Shown here in pieces: positions 47,850 to 57,659 of a DNA stretch of 64,000 nt. The DNA comes from Mariniflexile gromovii (lineage in GTDB: Bacteria > Bacteroidota > Bacteroidia > Flavobacteriales > Flavobacteriaceae): contig NZ_JAGJCB010000003.1 in assembly GCF_017814435.1 (NCBI RefSeq), positions 186,001 through 250,000 of the forward strand. The letters run 5' to 3'. The translations under genes and the position numbers were made by a program. Under the pieces are notes generated by a model. That model was not told the DNA's origin and did not search any database. It saw only the letters and a list, made by a program, of their open reading frames with translations. Each line of letters begins with the position of its first letter. Within the stretch, counting starts at the first letter, position 1.

Positions 47850-49826
47850 TTATAAATTAGCACCTTGATTTTTCTTTATTTCCTCAGGATCTCTGGATTT
47901 GCTATTTAATTCATTCAATAGCTCTTTAAGATGTTTGTATTCTGGCTCATCCACAAATTCTAAAGTTGTATTCTTATTGATGCCAAAAGGTTTTCCTGAA
48001 TATGGTTTTTGGTACTCGTGCTCTAATGTATGATGTAAAAGATATTCTTCCATATCGGTTCTGGTAATATTGTCATAAAGATATTTTTCAATCATTAAAC
48101 TGGCAATTTTACCAGCAAATCTTGCGCCCCAATACCCGTTCTCAACAAATACAGCCAATGCAATTTTTGGGTTGTCTTTTGGTGCAAATGCGATAAATAT
48201 GGAATGGTCTGTAAGTTGCATGCGTTGGCCATTAACTTTCACAAAGTTTTCGGCAGTACCTGTTTTACCACAAATTTCAATACCTTTTATTTGAACACTG
48301 GCGGCCGTACCATGGTTGTAAACATCAAACATACCTTGTATAATAGGCTCAAAATGTTCTTTATTTATGGTGGTGTGGTTTGGTGTGGTGTACTTTTCAT
48401 CAATAGTATGGCCTTCAATATGTTTTATAATATGAGGCGTGAAGTAGTAACCGCGATTGGCGATGGCAGCCGTCATATTGGCCAATTGAATGGGTGTTGT
48501 TAAAACTTCACCTTGCCCAATGGAGTTTGATAAGTTGAAGGTGCTTCCCCATCTACCTTTGCCATAAAGTTGGTCGTAAGTTTTACTTGTAGGTATTTTT
48601 CCTGGTTGCCCAACCGATAAATCGTTATTTAAATAATTGCCTAAACCAAAACTTTTTACATGGTTGCTCCATTTATCCAAGCCTTCGGCAGGACTTTTGT
48701 TTTTGTCTATAATTCGTCTATAAACATTAGCAAAATAGGCGTTACAGGAATTATATATACCTCCATTCATCGCCACAGGACTTGGGTGTCCATGGCATCC
48801 CATTTTTCTGCCACCATAGCTATACCCATGGTTGCATGAAAATCGGTCTTCGGTGGTTACCACTTGTTCTTGTAAACCAATAAGGGCATTTAAGATTTTA
48901 AATGGCGACCCAGGCGGGTACATGGCTTGAAGACCTCTGTCATATAAAGGTTTATTGATGCTATCGTTATATAATTTTGTAAAGTTAACAGAACGCTGGC
49001 GGCCCACCAATAAATTTGGGTTGTAGGTTGGTGTAGAAACCATAGTCAGAATTTCACCACTACTGGGTTCTATGGCAATAATACCTCCATGTTTATTTTG
49101 CATAAGGAGTTCGCCATACGCCTGTAGTTTTGCATCAATAGTTATGGTAATATCGCTTCCGGGTTTTGGCAAGGTGTCGTAAATGCCATCTTTATAAGGC
49201 CCCAAATCTCTATTAAATCTGTCTTTTTGAATAAACTTGATGCCCTTTACGCCACGTAATGTTTTTTCGTATGATACTTCAATACCTTGCTTGCCTATAA
49301 GGTCTCCCATTTTATAATAAGGGTCTCTGGCTATAATGGCATCGTTCACTTCACCAATATCGCCTAAAACGTTGGCGCCAATAGAAGTTTCATAATGTCT
49401 TAATGAACGCTTTTGGATATAAAAACCTTCAAACTTTCGCATTTTTTCCTGTAAACTGGCATAATCTTCTTTTGATAAATGCGGAATGAAAACGGAAGGT
49501 AACCAAGGCGAATAATGGTAAGCTTTTTCAAATATCTCTTTAAACCTAGCTTTATCAATTTTCAACAAATTACAAAACTCTACCGTATCTAAAGGTTTAA
49601 CCTCACGCGGAATAAACATAACATCGTATGAAGGTTGGTTGGATACCAACAATTCGCCGTTTCTGTCGAAAATAAAACCGCGTTTTGGGTAATCGTAAAC
49701 CTTTCTAATGGCGTTATCTTCATATAAATCCAGAATGCCACCACTATATATTTGTAAATAGAAAAGCCTGGAGATAAATATGAGTCCAACAACCGCTATG
49801 GCGCCTACAAGTAAGAATCGTCTCAT
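47850..49826 (-). CDS. mrdA: Penicillin-binding protein 2
   Basis: Transpeptidase of the elongation machinery, 658 residues. There is an N-terminal membrane anchor (LLVGAIAVVGLIFISRLFYL), a pedestal domain (about 30-215) and a transpeptidase domain with the active-site PPGSPFKI (S-x-x-K), SNSIGQGE (SxN) and CGKTGTAEN (KTG). It overlaps mreD by 4 bp and precedes rodA, its partner. Organisation mreB-mreC-mreD-mrdA-rodA is the usual elongasome operon of the phylum. Confidence 0.95.
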   Translation of the reverse strand: MRRFLLVGAIAVVGLIFISRLFYLQIYSGGILDLYEDNAIRKVYDYPKRGFIFDRNGELLVSNQPSYDVMFIPREVKPLDTVEFCNLLKIDKARFKEIFEKAYHYSPWLPSVFIPHLSKEDYASLQEKMRKFEGFYIQKRSLRHYETSIGANVLGDIGEVNDAIIARDPYYKMGDLIGKQGIEVSYEKTLRGVKGIKFIQKDRFNRDLGPYKDGIYDTLPKPGSDITITIDAKLQAYGELLMQNKHGGIIAIEPSSGEILTMVSTPTYNPNLLVGRQRSVNFTKLYNDSINKPLYDRGLQAMYPPGSPFKILNALIGLQEQVVTTEDRFSCNHGYSYGGRKMGCHGHPSPVAMNGGIYNSCNAYFANVYRRIIDKNKSPAEGLDKWSNHVKSFGLGNYLNNDLSVGQPGKIPTSKTYDQLYGKGRWGSTFNLSNSIGQGEVLTTPIQLANMTAAIANRGYYFTPHIIKHIEGHTIDEKYTTPNHTTINKEHFEPIIQGMFDVYNHGTAASVQIKGIEICGKTGTAENFVKVNGQRMQLTDHSIFIAFAPKDNPKIALAVFVENGYWGARFAGKIASLMIEKYLYDNITRTDMEEYLLHHTLEHEYQKPYSGKPFGINKNTTLEFVDEPEYKHLKELLNELNSKSRDPEEIKKNQGANL

Positions 49827-50329
49827 TTTGTTTTTTTACTAAAAATAATGGTTATAATTAGGATTAATAAAATAGTAAAAATACTTGAGAATAACGTTTT
49901 TTGAAGCACTAATATTATTTGGGAAACACTAAACATTTCTAAAAAGAACAACATGAAGTGATGCAAAAACGTGAGTATGGTTAGATAGGTTAGTTTTTCG
50001 CCGAATTCAACACTGGTAAATTTTATGGTTTGGTGTTCATAAATCATTCCAAAAGAAAATTTTAGAATTACGGGTCTTATATATGCAATAAACACGCAGG
50101 CTGCGGCATGTATGCCACCAGTATCTGAAAATAAATCAATTGATAAACCTAGTAGGAAACTTAAAAAAATTATAATAAATCGGTTGTTTTTTACAGGAAA
50201 CAACGCAATAAACATAATGTAAATATAAGGGTTGATATAACCCAAAAAATTGATGTTATTAAACAAGACCACTTGAAAGAAAACCAATGAAATAAAACGC
50301 GCAATATGTAAAAATACAGAGTTATTCAT
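49823..50329 (-). CDS. mreD: Rod shape-determining protein MreD
   Basis: A 168-residue hydrophobic protein with about five membrane segments, identified by position between mreC and mrdA and by the pattern INPYIYIMFIALFPVK. The sequence is weakly conserved in the family, as usual for MreD. Overlaps both neighbours by a few bases. Confidence 0.85.
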   Translation of the reverse strand: MNNSVFLHIARFISLVFFQVVLFNNINFLGYINPYIYIMFIALFPVKNNRFIIIFLSFLLGLSIDLFSDTGGIHAAACVFIAYIRPVILKFSFGMIYEHQTIKFTSVEFGEKLTYLTILTFLHHFMLFFLEMFSVSQIILVLQKTLFSSIFTILLILIITIIFSKKTK

Positions 50330-51146
50330 TGGCTTTTGCGTTTAGTAATCTGTCAATTTCATCTGCATCAATATTTTCAATGGTGTAAACATGTTCAAGA
50401 TTGGTCATATCATTAAACAGTTTGATATTTATCTCATAATAATTTTCGGCAGCATCAAGCTTAAAATCATTTATAACTCCAATAGGGATTCCTTTCGGGA
50501 AAATGGATGACCTGCCGGATGTAATAATCGTATCGCCTTTTACAATAGGTGCTATTTTAGGAATATCTATAAGTTGAATGTAATAGGGGGATTTTGCATC
50601 CCAGTAAAGTGTGCCAAAATGATTTGTTTTTTTTAGTTGCGCGCTAATCTTATTAACCGTATTTAATACCGAAATAACAGTTGCATAGCGCTTGCTCGTA
50701 CCATCTACAATACCAACAATACCTTTAGAGCTTATTACACCTAAATCTTGTTTTAAACCATCATTTTTTCCTCGGTTTAAAAGTAGTACGTTGTTGGCTC
50801 CAGAGTAGGTGTTCCTAATAACATTTGCTAGAGTGAATTTGTAAGTCCCGCCATAACTAACCGTGTCCAAATAGATGGAATCTTTTTTGTTTTCAGAATT
50901 AAACAACAGCATTTTTAAGCGACTGTTTTCTTCTGCCAATACTTGGTTTTGCGATTTCAAATTCAAATACGCCGTAAAATTATTAATGGAATTGTAAACA
51001 CCTCCAGTTAAAAAATTAGCAGAGTTTATAAACTTACTTTTATGGTAGGAATGCGTTTGAATGGTAAAAACCATGGAAATAGAAAACAGCAACAAGGATA
51101 ACAAAAAGTTTTTGTTTCTTATTATAAAATTAATAATCTGTTGCAT
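50322..51146 (-). CDS. mreC: Rod shape-determining protein MreC
   Basis: The 274-residue protein has a short cytoplasmic N-terminus, one membrane span (NFLLSLLLFSISMVFTIQT), a coiled coil and a periplasmic beta-rich domain with GIVGIVDG and ITSGRSSIFPKGIPIG. It links MreB to the transpeptidase machinery. Second gene of the operon, starting 11 bp after mreB. Confidence 0.92.
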   Translation of the reverse strand: MQQIINFIIRNKNFLLSLLLFSISMVFTIQTHSYHKSKFINSANFLTGGVYNSINNFTAYLNLKSQNQVLAEENSRLKMLLFNSENKKDSIYLDTVSYGGTYKFTLANVIRNTYSGANNVLLLNRGKNDGLKQDLGVISSKGIVGIVDGTSKRYATVISVLNTVNKISAQLKKTNHFGTLYWDAKSPYYIQLIDIPKIAPIVKGDTIITSGRSSIFPKGIPIGVINDFKLDAAENYYEINIKLFNDMTNLEHVYTIENIDADEIDRLLNAKANE

Positions 51147-51157
51147 GGTTTATAAGC

Positions 51158-52186
51158 CTATTTAATCAAGACGCTTTTGTATTTGGCTAAATTTTTAAGG
51201 GTTATCCCTGTACCTCTTACCACCGCTCTTAAAGGATCTTCAGCAATATAAACAGGAAGATCTGTTTTTTGGGATAAACGTTTGTCCAATCCACGTAGCA
51301 TAGAACCACCACCAGCTAAATAAATACCTGTGTTGTAAATATCGGCAGCTAATTCAGGAGGTGTTTGCGATAAGGTTTCCATAACCGCATCTTCAATACG
51401 TAAAATAGATTTATCCAAAGCTTTTGCAATTTCTCTAAAAGAAATAGATACTTGTTTAGGTTTGCCCGTTAGCAAATCACGCCCTTGAACGCTCATGTCT
51501 TCTGGAGGTAAATCTAAATCTTCGGTAGCAGCGCCAATTTGAATTTTAATTTTTTCAGCAGTACGTTCTCCAACATATAAGTTATGTTGTGTACGCATGT
51601 AGTAAACTATATCGTTTGTAAAAACGTCTCCTGCAATTTTAACCGATTTATCACACACAATACCACCTAATGCAATTACAGCAATTTCGGTTGTGCCACC
51701 ACCTATATCTACCACCATATTTCCTTTGGGTTGCATAATATCAACACCAATACCAATTGCCGCAGCCATAGGTTCGTGTATTAAGTAAACCTCTTTGCCA
51801 TTAACACGCTCTGCACTTTCTTTTACCGCACGCATCTCTACTTCTGTAATCCCCGATGGAATACAAACAACCATTCTTAGTGCAGGTGTAAAAAACTTCT
51901 TTTTTAATGCAGGTATGTTTTTAATAAACATACTTATCATTTGTTCTGAAGCATCAAAATCGGCAATAACTCCATCTTTTAGCGGGCGAATGGTTTTGAT
52001 GTTTTCATGCGTTTTGCCCTGCATTAAAGCAGCCTCTTGACCTACGGCAATGATTTTTCCCGAAATTCGATCGCGTGCTACTATTGAAGGTGCATCAACA
52101 ACAACTTTGTCATTATGTATTATAAGAGTATTTGCAGTACCTAAATCTATTGCAATTTCTTCGGTCAGGAAGTCAAAAAAGCCCAT
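51158..52186 (-). CDS. mreB: Rod shape-determining actin homologue MreB
   Basis: ATP-binding actin-like protein of 342 residues, with MGFFDFLTEEIAIDLGTANT (phosphate 1), GNMVVDIGGGTTEIAVIALG (phosphate 2) and GIYLAGGGSMLRGLD (adenosine). Highly conserved. First gene of the operon. Upstream on the minus strand there are only weak promoter matches. Confidence 0.96.
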   Translation of the reverse strand: MGFFDFLTEEIAIDLGTANTLIIHNDKVVVDAPSIVARDRISGKIIAVGQEAALMQGKTHENIKTIRPLKDGVIADFDASEQMISMFIKNIPALKKKFFTPALRMVVCIPSGITEVEMRAVKESAERVNGKEVYLIHEPMAAAIGIGVDIMQPKGNMVVDIGGGTTEIAVIALGGIVCDKSVKIAGDVFTNDIVYYMRTQHNLYVGERTAEKIKIQIGAATEDLDLPPEDMSVQGRDLLTGKPKQVSISFREIAKALDKSILRIEDAVMETLSQTPPELAADIYNTGIYLAGGGSMLRGLDKRLSQKTDLPVYIAEDPLRAVVRGTGITLKNLAKYKSVLIK

Positions 52187-52574
52187 AAGCTGTAAAGTAG
52201 TATTAGAGGTTTAAAATCGAATGCTGTAAAAGTAATAAATCTAAATAAAAAAAAAGAGTTTATTATGTTTAGTTGTATAATTAATTTTCTTTAACGTGCG
52301 CTTCATCAAAAAAGTGCAATCTTGTTAGCTTTTTTAGGAGTGTTTTTTCTTTAAGTAGTTGACATCGTGATTGTACTGAATTTAAAATTTTAGGTCGTAA
52401 AAAAGGCTCTTGTGCTCTGTTTTCATTACTTAATGCTAATGAATGATTCTCTTATTCCTTTTTTTTTCAATCCTAAATATTTTATTGTTTCTTTGAGCGT
52501 ATTTGTTGTTCAAAACTTTAAAAAAGCATCATATAATAAAGCCTAAGTATTAATTTTTAACCAAAATATAATTT
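52187..52574. other. 388-bp gap upstream of mreB without a visible gene
   Basis: AT-rich divergent region between mreB and the unknown gene at 52575. It should hold the mreB promoter (minus strand, region near 52220-52260 has TACTTTTA), but no exact -7 match was found. No repeat copy of the families listed and no open frame worth reporting. Confidence 0.5.
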
Positions 52575-53000
52575 ATGAATACCGAAGACAAAGTATTGCC
52601 CCCAGGAACTGTTTTTTTAACTACAATTACAAATTTGCAGAAAGGCCCTATAATAAGCCCTTCAACCCAAACCACAGTAACACCTCTACCTCCAAATAAT
52701 GTAAGTGCTGTAGAAAGCGGAACGGCCATTACCATTACTGCCACCGTTTATATTGATGCGGCAGATGATATAAATAGTTTGGATGTTTATATTGCACAAC
52801 CTTTAACAGGAGATACCCAAGATGTTTATTTTGTTTACGATTATGAAGAAGAAATACCTAATGCATTATATCCATATACTTTTAGTTTTGAAATAGAAGA
52901 CCCAAACAAATCTATTAAAAACATTGAGTCTTACTTGTGGGATGAAGACCCCGTAACTTCTAGAGGCACTGTTACACCAGTAGAAGGTCATGGGAATTAA
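52575..53000 (+). CDS. Acidic protein of unknown function
   Basis: A 141-residue protein without signal peptide, Cys or membrane segment. It is rich in Thr, Pro, Val, Asp and Glu (VTPLPPNN, ITITATVYIDAADD, YEEEIPNALYPYTFSFEIED), suggesting an Ig-like beta fold. I do not recognise it. It lies upstream of the histidine kinase gene, separated by 78 bp containing a likely promoter, so co-transcription is uncertain. Confidence 0.5.
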   Translation: MNTEDKVLPPGTVFLTTITNLQKGPIISPSTQTTVTPLPPNNVSAVESGTAITITATVYIDAADDINSLDVYIAQPLTGDTQDVYFVYDYEEEIPNALYPYTFSFEIEDPNKSIKNIESYLWDEDPVTSRGTVTPVEGHGN

Positions 53001-53065
53001 GAATTTTATTTCAAATAAATAAAGTAAAATAGCCAGTGGTAAGAACTACTGGTTATTTTTTTGGA

Positions 53066-53073
53066 TATATTTG
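53066..53073 (+). promoter_or_regulatory. -7 promoter element for the histidine kinase gene
   Basis: Exact TATATTTG ends 5 bases before ATG 53079, predicting a near-leaderless mRNA. Confidence 0.5.
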
Positions 53074-53078
53074 TTTTC

Positions 53079-54827
53079 ATGTATTCAATTTTCAGAAAAA
53101 CGATTATTAATAGTTTTTATTTAGTATCCATACTTTTTGGTGGTTTCCTGTATTCCCAGGAACAAGAAAAAAAGAGTTTATTTGATATTGAAGTTCAAAA
53201 TAAAGTAAACCAGTATAAGGCTTATTCTAATTTTAAAAAGGCCGGAATGTTTTATATAGAAAACAACTGGGATTCTACTTTAGTATATTCCATGCACCAT
53301 CTCAATGAAGCAAAGCAGCATGTTGATCTGGCTAATTATGCCCATTATTTTAGAGGATATAGTTTCAAGGTAAAAAAGTTATATCAGGAAGCTAAGAAAG
53401 AGTTTCATTTAATAGCACCAGAATTTCAATTTGATTTTATTGTAAAAAAGCGTCTAGGAGAAATTGTAATTGAAGAAAATGAATTCAAACAAGCCATTGC
53501 TTATTTAGAACCGTTAACCAAATTGTCAAGTGAAAATTATCGATATTTAAAAAAAAGCGAAGTTTTTCAAAATTTAGGAGTCTGTTATTTGCATTTAAAA
53601 GAGTTTGATAAAGCAGAACAATATTTGATTGAAAACGTAGACTTTAATAAAAAAACAAAAGACACTTTGGGTTTGGTTGCAGCTTATGGAGCCATTGCAA
53701 ACTTATATTATGAGCTATATAAAGATGACTTGGCTATACCTTATTTTGAAAAAGCATATCAGCTTTCTAAGCATATAAAAAAAACTGATTCCAAAAGAAT
53801 AGCCACCCTTAATATGGCGGTAGTTGAAGAAAATAGAAAAGATTTTGAAAAAGCTTTAACTTACCGAAAAGAGTATGAAAAATGGAACGATTCTTTAAAC
53901 GATCAAAATAAAATTTATGAAGTAGCAAAGATTGAAAAAGAATTTGCGGTTAAAGAAAAACAAAAGGAAGTTAGTTTATTGCAGGCCGAAAACAAAGCAA
54001 AAGTAATAGAGAGAAATGGTTTGTTTTATTCGGCGGTGGTGTTATTGTTACTATTGGGTGTTACCATGTATTTCTATAAAGAAAAAATAAAAACGAATAG
54101 AATTATAGTAGCGCAAAAGGAAAACTTAGATGAGTTGAACGCCACAAAAGATAAACTTTTCTCCATTGTAAGCCACGATTTGAGGTCTTCGGTAAATGCT
54201 TTAAAAACAAGTAATGCCACATTGTTGGACAATTTAGAATCTAGAAATTTAGTTGCGCTAGATGGCTTGTTGCAAAACAACAGTGCTATTGTAAATGGGG
54301 CTTACAATTTGTTGGACAACTTATTGCATTGGGCATTGTTGCAAACCAAACAATCATATTTTGAAATTACATCCCTCCGTCTGTTCTTTATAGTAGAGCA
54401 AGTGGCTTATAACTACAAGCCGTTAATGTTGGAGAAAAACGTGCAGTTTGAAAATACGGTTTCAAAAAAAGATGTTGTTTTGGCTGATCAAGAATCGTTA
54501 AAAATTGTGTTGCGAAATTTGTTGGACAATGCTATTAAATTTTCAAAAGCAAATGGCAGCATTAAAATTTATACGCTAAATACGAATGAAACCTATTGCG
54601 ATTTGGTTGTTGAAGATTCTGGGTTGGGCATGAGTGAAACGGCCCGTTTAGAGTTGCTTAACGATACTGTTTTGTTGTCTAAAAAAGAACACGAAAACAT
54701 TATCGGCACCGGGTTGGGCTTGCAATTATGCAAATCGATGATTAAAAAGAATAAGGGAAAATTTTCAATAGAAAGTGAATTAGGAAAAGGAACGAAAATG
54801 ATTGTATCTTTACCTAAAACAACATAA
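53079..54827 (+). CDS. TPR-containing sensor histidine kinase
   Basis: Membrane sensor of 582 residues from ATG 53079. It has a signal peptide (to about residue 27), a periplasmic TPR region (about 50-280, e.g. FQNLGVCYLHLKEFDKAEQY), a coiled coil, one membrane segment (VVLLLLLGVTMYFY, about 312-330) and a cytoplasmic kinase: phosphoacceptor H366 in SIVSHDLRSS, N-box LRNLLDNAIKF, G1 DSGLGMS and G2 GTGLGLQL. It is followed 1 bp after the stop by a LytTR response regulator. In Bacteroidota such TPR-kinases often sense periplasmic peptides or polysaccharide state; signal unknown. A TTG at 53061 is a less likely start. Confidence 0.86.
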   Translation: MYSIFRKTIINSFYLVSILFGGFLYSQEQEKKSLFDIEVQNKVNQYKAYSNFKKAGMFYIENNWDSTLVYSMHHLNEAKQHVDLANYAHYFRGYSFKVKKLYQEAKKEFHLIAPEFQFDFIVKKRLGEIVIEENEFKQAIAYLEPLTKLSSENYRYLKKSEVFQNLGVCYLHLKEFDKAEQYLIENVDFNKKTKDTLGLVAAYGAIANLYYELYKDDLAIPYFEKAYQLSKHIKKTDSKRIATLNMAVVEENRKDFEKALTYRKEYEKWNDSLNDQNKIYEVAKIEKEFAVKEKQKEVSLLQAENKAKVIERNGLFYSAVVLLLLLGVTMYFYKEKIKTNRIIVAQKENLDELNATKDKLFSIVSHDLRSSVNALKTSNATLLDNLESRNLVALDGLLQNNSAIVNGAYNLLDNLLHWALLQTKQSYFEITSLRLFFIVEQVAYNYKPLMLEKNVQFENTVSKKDVVLADQESLKIVLRNLLDNAIKFSKANGSIKIYTLNTNETYCDLVVEDSGLGMSETARLELLNDTVLLSKKEHENIIGTGLGLQLCKSMIKKNKGKFSIESELGKGTKMIVSLPKTT

Positions 54828-54828
54828 C

Positions 54829-55575
54829 ATGGACCATGTAAATGTACTTATAGTAGAAGATACACCATCTGAAAGTAGCGCTTTAACGGCCGTACTTAAG
54901 GCTAATAGTTACAATATTGTTGGTGTAGCAACTAGTTTTAAAACTGCTTTAGAAATGTTCTATGCAAATAAAATAGACATTGTTGTTATTGATATTTTTT
55001 TGAATGGAAATCCAGATGGTATTTCTTTTGCCGAAACCATAAACGCGAGTCCTGGTGCATCAAAACCATTTGTGTTTTTAACCAGTTCTACCGATAGGCA
55101 AATATTTGAACGCGCCAAATTAACACAACCTTTTAGTTATTTGATGAAGCCGTTTAATGAGTTGGAAATTCTATATGCTTTGGAAATGGCTGTTGAAAAA
55201 TTCTATACACAAACCGATGTGTTTTTAGGAGACGAAGAAGATACGATTATAAGCAAAGAGTATCTGTTTATTAAGAAGGGTAAGTCGTTAAAAAAAGCAC
55301 TAATTGCCGATATTATATATATTGAAGTAGAAGAGAAATACTGTAATATCATCACTGAAAAGGAAAAATTCGTAATTCTTATATCTCTAACAAAAATGCT
55401 GAAATTGTTAGATGGTTCGGTGTTTTTAAGAACCCATAGAAACTACATTGTAAATTCAGAAAAAATAATGGAGATTGTACCTGCTGATAATCTTATAGTT
55501 TTAGCTGGAAACCATAAAGTAACACTTAGTGAAAACTATAAGGATATTTTAAAAAAACTTCCTACCTTAAAGTAA
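54829..55575 (+). CDS. LytTR-type response regulator
   Basis: The 248-residue protein has a receiver domain with D55 in VVIDIFLNG (phosphoacceptor), T/S in FLTSSTDR, K in LMKPFNE, and a C-terminal LytTR DNA-binding domain (about 145-245, including VFLRTHRNYIVN). The ATG 54829 is 1 bp after the kinase stop. The two form a complete two-component system. Confidence 0.9.
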   Translation: MDHVNVLIVEDTPSESSALTAVLKANSYNIVGVATSFKTALEMFYANKIDIVVIDIFLNGNPDGISFAETINASPGASKPFVFLTSSTDRQIFERAKLTQPFSYLMKPFNELEILYALEMAVEKFYTQTDVFLGDEEDTIISKEYLFIKKGKSLKKALIADIIYIEVEEKYCNIITEKEKFVILISLTKMLKLLDGSVFLRTHRNYIVNSEKIMEIVPADNLIVLAGNHKVTLSENYKDILKKLPTLK

Positions 55576-55737
55576 CTTCATTTTAAAAAAGTAAAAGCAG
55601 CAAATAGTTTTGTGTGCATATTTGTTTTAATTATCCATTCTTATGGATAAAAAAACCGGCTTTATGCCAATTTTTCCCTGTAACCTTTAGTTAAGTATTA
55701 ATTTTATAAAAGAAAACAGAACACTTTAATAAACTAA

Positions 55738-55911
55738 ATGTTTCTGAAAATGTTACTAAAACGGAATAAACTAAAAATTAAATCAGGGATGATTACAAAA
55801 AAAATAACTCGGAAATCGAAATCATACTACTTTATGCTATTATTAATGGCAGCTGTTTTAATTCAATTGGGGCTATTAATATATCGATTAAGTAAATTAT
55901 TGGATTTTTAA
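55738..55911 (+). CDS. Small single-span membrane protein (57 residues)
   Basis: A 57-codon frame, ATG 55738 to TAA 55909-55911, is too short for ordinary gene calls. The product has a strongly basic N-terminal half (LKRNKLKIKSG, KKITRKSKS) and one membrane helix (YFMLLLMAAVLIQLGLLIY) with basic residues on the cytoplasmic side, a normal positive-inside topology. It stands between the two-component system and a terminator, 162 bp after the regulator. Could be a small regulator of the sensor; this is inference. Confidence 0.45.
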   Translation: MFLKMLLKRNKLKIKSGMITKKITRKSKSYYFMLLLMAAVLIQLGLLIYRLSKLLDF

Positions 55912-55951
55912 CTTATAAGGGGAGGTTAATTATTTATAATTGATTTCAAAA

Positions 55952-55984
55952 AAAAGAGAGCACTATATTATTGTGCTCTCTTTT
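55952..55984. terminator. Bidirectional terminator between the small gene and purH
   Basis: Stem AAAAGAGAGCAC / GTGCTCTCTTTT (12 pairs) with A and T tracts on both sides. Confidence 0.88.
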
Positions 55985-56003
55985 ATAATGGGATTTTTAT
56001 TTT

Positions 56004-57536
56004 TTAATGTTTGAAATGGCGTGTACCTGTCATAACCATCGCTACATTGTTTTCATTGCAATAATCTATACTCAACTGGTCCTTAATAGATCCACCTGGT
56101 TGAATTACGGCTGAAATACCTGCTTTGTTCGCTATTTCTACACAATCTGGGAATGGGAAAAATGCATCACTTGCCATAACAGCACCGTTTAAATCGAAAT
56201 TAAAGGTTTTTGCTTTATGAATGGCTTGCTCTAAGGCATCAACACGACTGGTTTGCCCCGTTCCGCTAGCCAATAATTTTTTGTTTTTCACTAAAACAAT
56301 GGTGTTCGATTTGGTGTGCTTACAAATTTTTGAAGCAAATATTAAATCGTCTAAATCGTTTTGAGTTGGTTTGGTATTGGTAACGTATGTTAAACCTTCA
56401 ATGGTATCGGTAACATTGTTTCTGTCCTGAACTAAAATACCGTTTAAACAACTTCTAACGTTGGTTTGTGGCAATTCAACATCATTTAAAATTAAAATGA
56501 TTCTGTTTTTCTTTCCTTTTAATATTTCTAAAGCTTCGGCATTGTAAGAAGGCGCAATGATAACCTCGCAGAATAAACTGCTTATTTCTTCAGCGGTCGC
56601 TTTATCAATTTCTGTATTACTTATTAAAACACCACCAAAAGCAGAAACTGGGTCGCCAGCTAAGGCATCTTTGTAAGCTTGGTGTATGCTGTTGCTTTGT
56701 GCAAAACCACAAGCGTTGTTGTGTTTTAAAATGGCAAAGGTTGGTGCTTCGCCCTTAAACTCGTTTATTAAGTTTACAGCGGCGTCAACATCTAATAAAT
56801 TATTGTAACTTAGTTCTTTACCGTTTAATTTAGTGAACATGGCATCAAAATCGCCAAAGAAAAAACCTTTTTGGTGTGGGTTTTCGCCATAACGCAATAC
56901 TTTACCGTTGGTTTCGCTAATTTTTAAAACAGTTTCTTCTTGGTTTTGGTTGAAGTAATTAAAAATAGCCGTATCGTAATGTGAAGAAACATTGAAAGCT
57001 TTTGCAGCAAAACGTCTTCTGTCTTCTTCTGAAATGCTTCCGTTATTTGCTGAAATCAATTCTAAAAACTCTGCATAATCATCCACTGATGCCACACAAA
57101 TAACATCGGCAAAGTTTTTAGCGGCAGCTCTAATTAATGAAATACCACCTATATCAATTTTTTCAATAATATCTTGTGGGCTAGCGCCCGAAGCTACTGT
57201 TTTTTCAAATGGGTATAAATCAACAATAACCACATCTATTTGAGGGATTTCGTATTCCGATAATTCCTTAATATCGCCTTCGTGGTTTTGTCTGTTTAAA
57301 ATACCACCAAATACTTTAGGGTGTAAAGTTTTTACACGACCACCAAGTATGGATGGGTACGATGTAACTTCTTCTACAGGAACCACATTAATACCTAAAT
57401 CGTTAATAAAAGTTTGGGTGCCACCAGTTGAATAAATAGTTACACCTTGCTCGTTTAGTTTTCTAACAATAGGTTCTAAACCGTCTTTACTAAAAACGGA
57501 AATTAATGCTGATTTTACTGTTTTTTCGTTGCTCAT
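56004..57536 (-). CDS. purH: AICAR transformylase / IMP cyclohydrolase
   Basis: Bifunctional enzyme for the last two steps of IMP synthesis; 510 residues. N-terminal cyclohydrolase (about 1-150, STGGTQTFINDLG, GGRVKTLHPKVFGGIL) and C-terminal transformylase (about 200-510, RYGENPHQKG, LKHNNACGFAQ, DAFFPFPD). All conserved regions present. Transcribed toward the mre cluster but separated from it by about 4 kb on the opposite strand. Confidence 0.95.
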   Translation of the reverse strand: MSNEKTVKSALISVFSKDGLEPIVRKLNEQGVTIYSTGGTQTFINDLGINVVPVEEVTSYPSILGGRVKTLHPKVFGGILNRQNHEGDIKELSEYEIPQIDVVIVDLYPFEKTVASGASPQDIIEKIDIGGISLIRAAAKNFADVICVASVDDYAEFLELISANNGSISEEDRRRFAAKAFNVSSHYDTAIFNYFNQNQEETVLKISETNGKVLRYGENPHQKGFFFGDFDAMFTKLNGKELSYNNLLDVDAAVNLINEFKGEAPTFAILKHNNACGFAQSNSIHQAYKDALAGDPVSAFGGVLISNTEIDKATAEEISSLFCEVIIAPSYNAEALEILKGKKNRIILILNDVELPQTNVRSCLNGILVQDRNNVTDTIEGLTYVTNTKPTQNDLDDLIFASKICKHTKSNTIVLVKNKKLLASGTGQTSRVDALEQAIHKAKTFNFDLNGAVMASDAFFPFPDCVEIANKAGISAVIQPGGSIKDQLSIDYCNENNVAMVMTGTRHFKH

Positions 57537-57559
57537 TTTGTTAACCTTGAATTAAGGTG

Positions 57560-57588
57560 CAAAAGTAGTTATTTCAACTAAAATACAA
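57560..57588 (-). promoter_or_regulatory. purH promoter
   Basis: On the minus strand, TTG (57588-57586) and exact TACTTTTG (57567-57560) are 18 bases apart, followed by CACC. Start of transcription near 57554, 18 bases before the ATG. Confidence 0.7.
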
Positions 57589-57659
57589 CTATTTATAAAG
57601 CAAAAAACAAGGTGATTTTTTAACTAAATCCTCAATTTATTAACAGGAAATGAGATTTC

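Noticed and set aside
55647-55667. ATCCAT/ATGGAT hairpin followed by A-run as a terminator of the LytTR gene
   Set aside because: An A-run follows on the plus strand, and on the minus strand no clean T-run; not enough for a terminator call.
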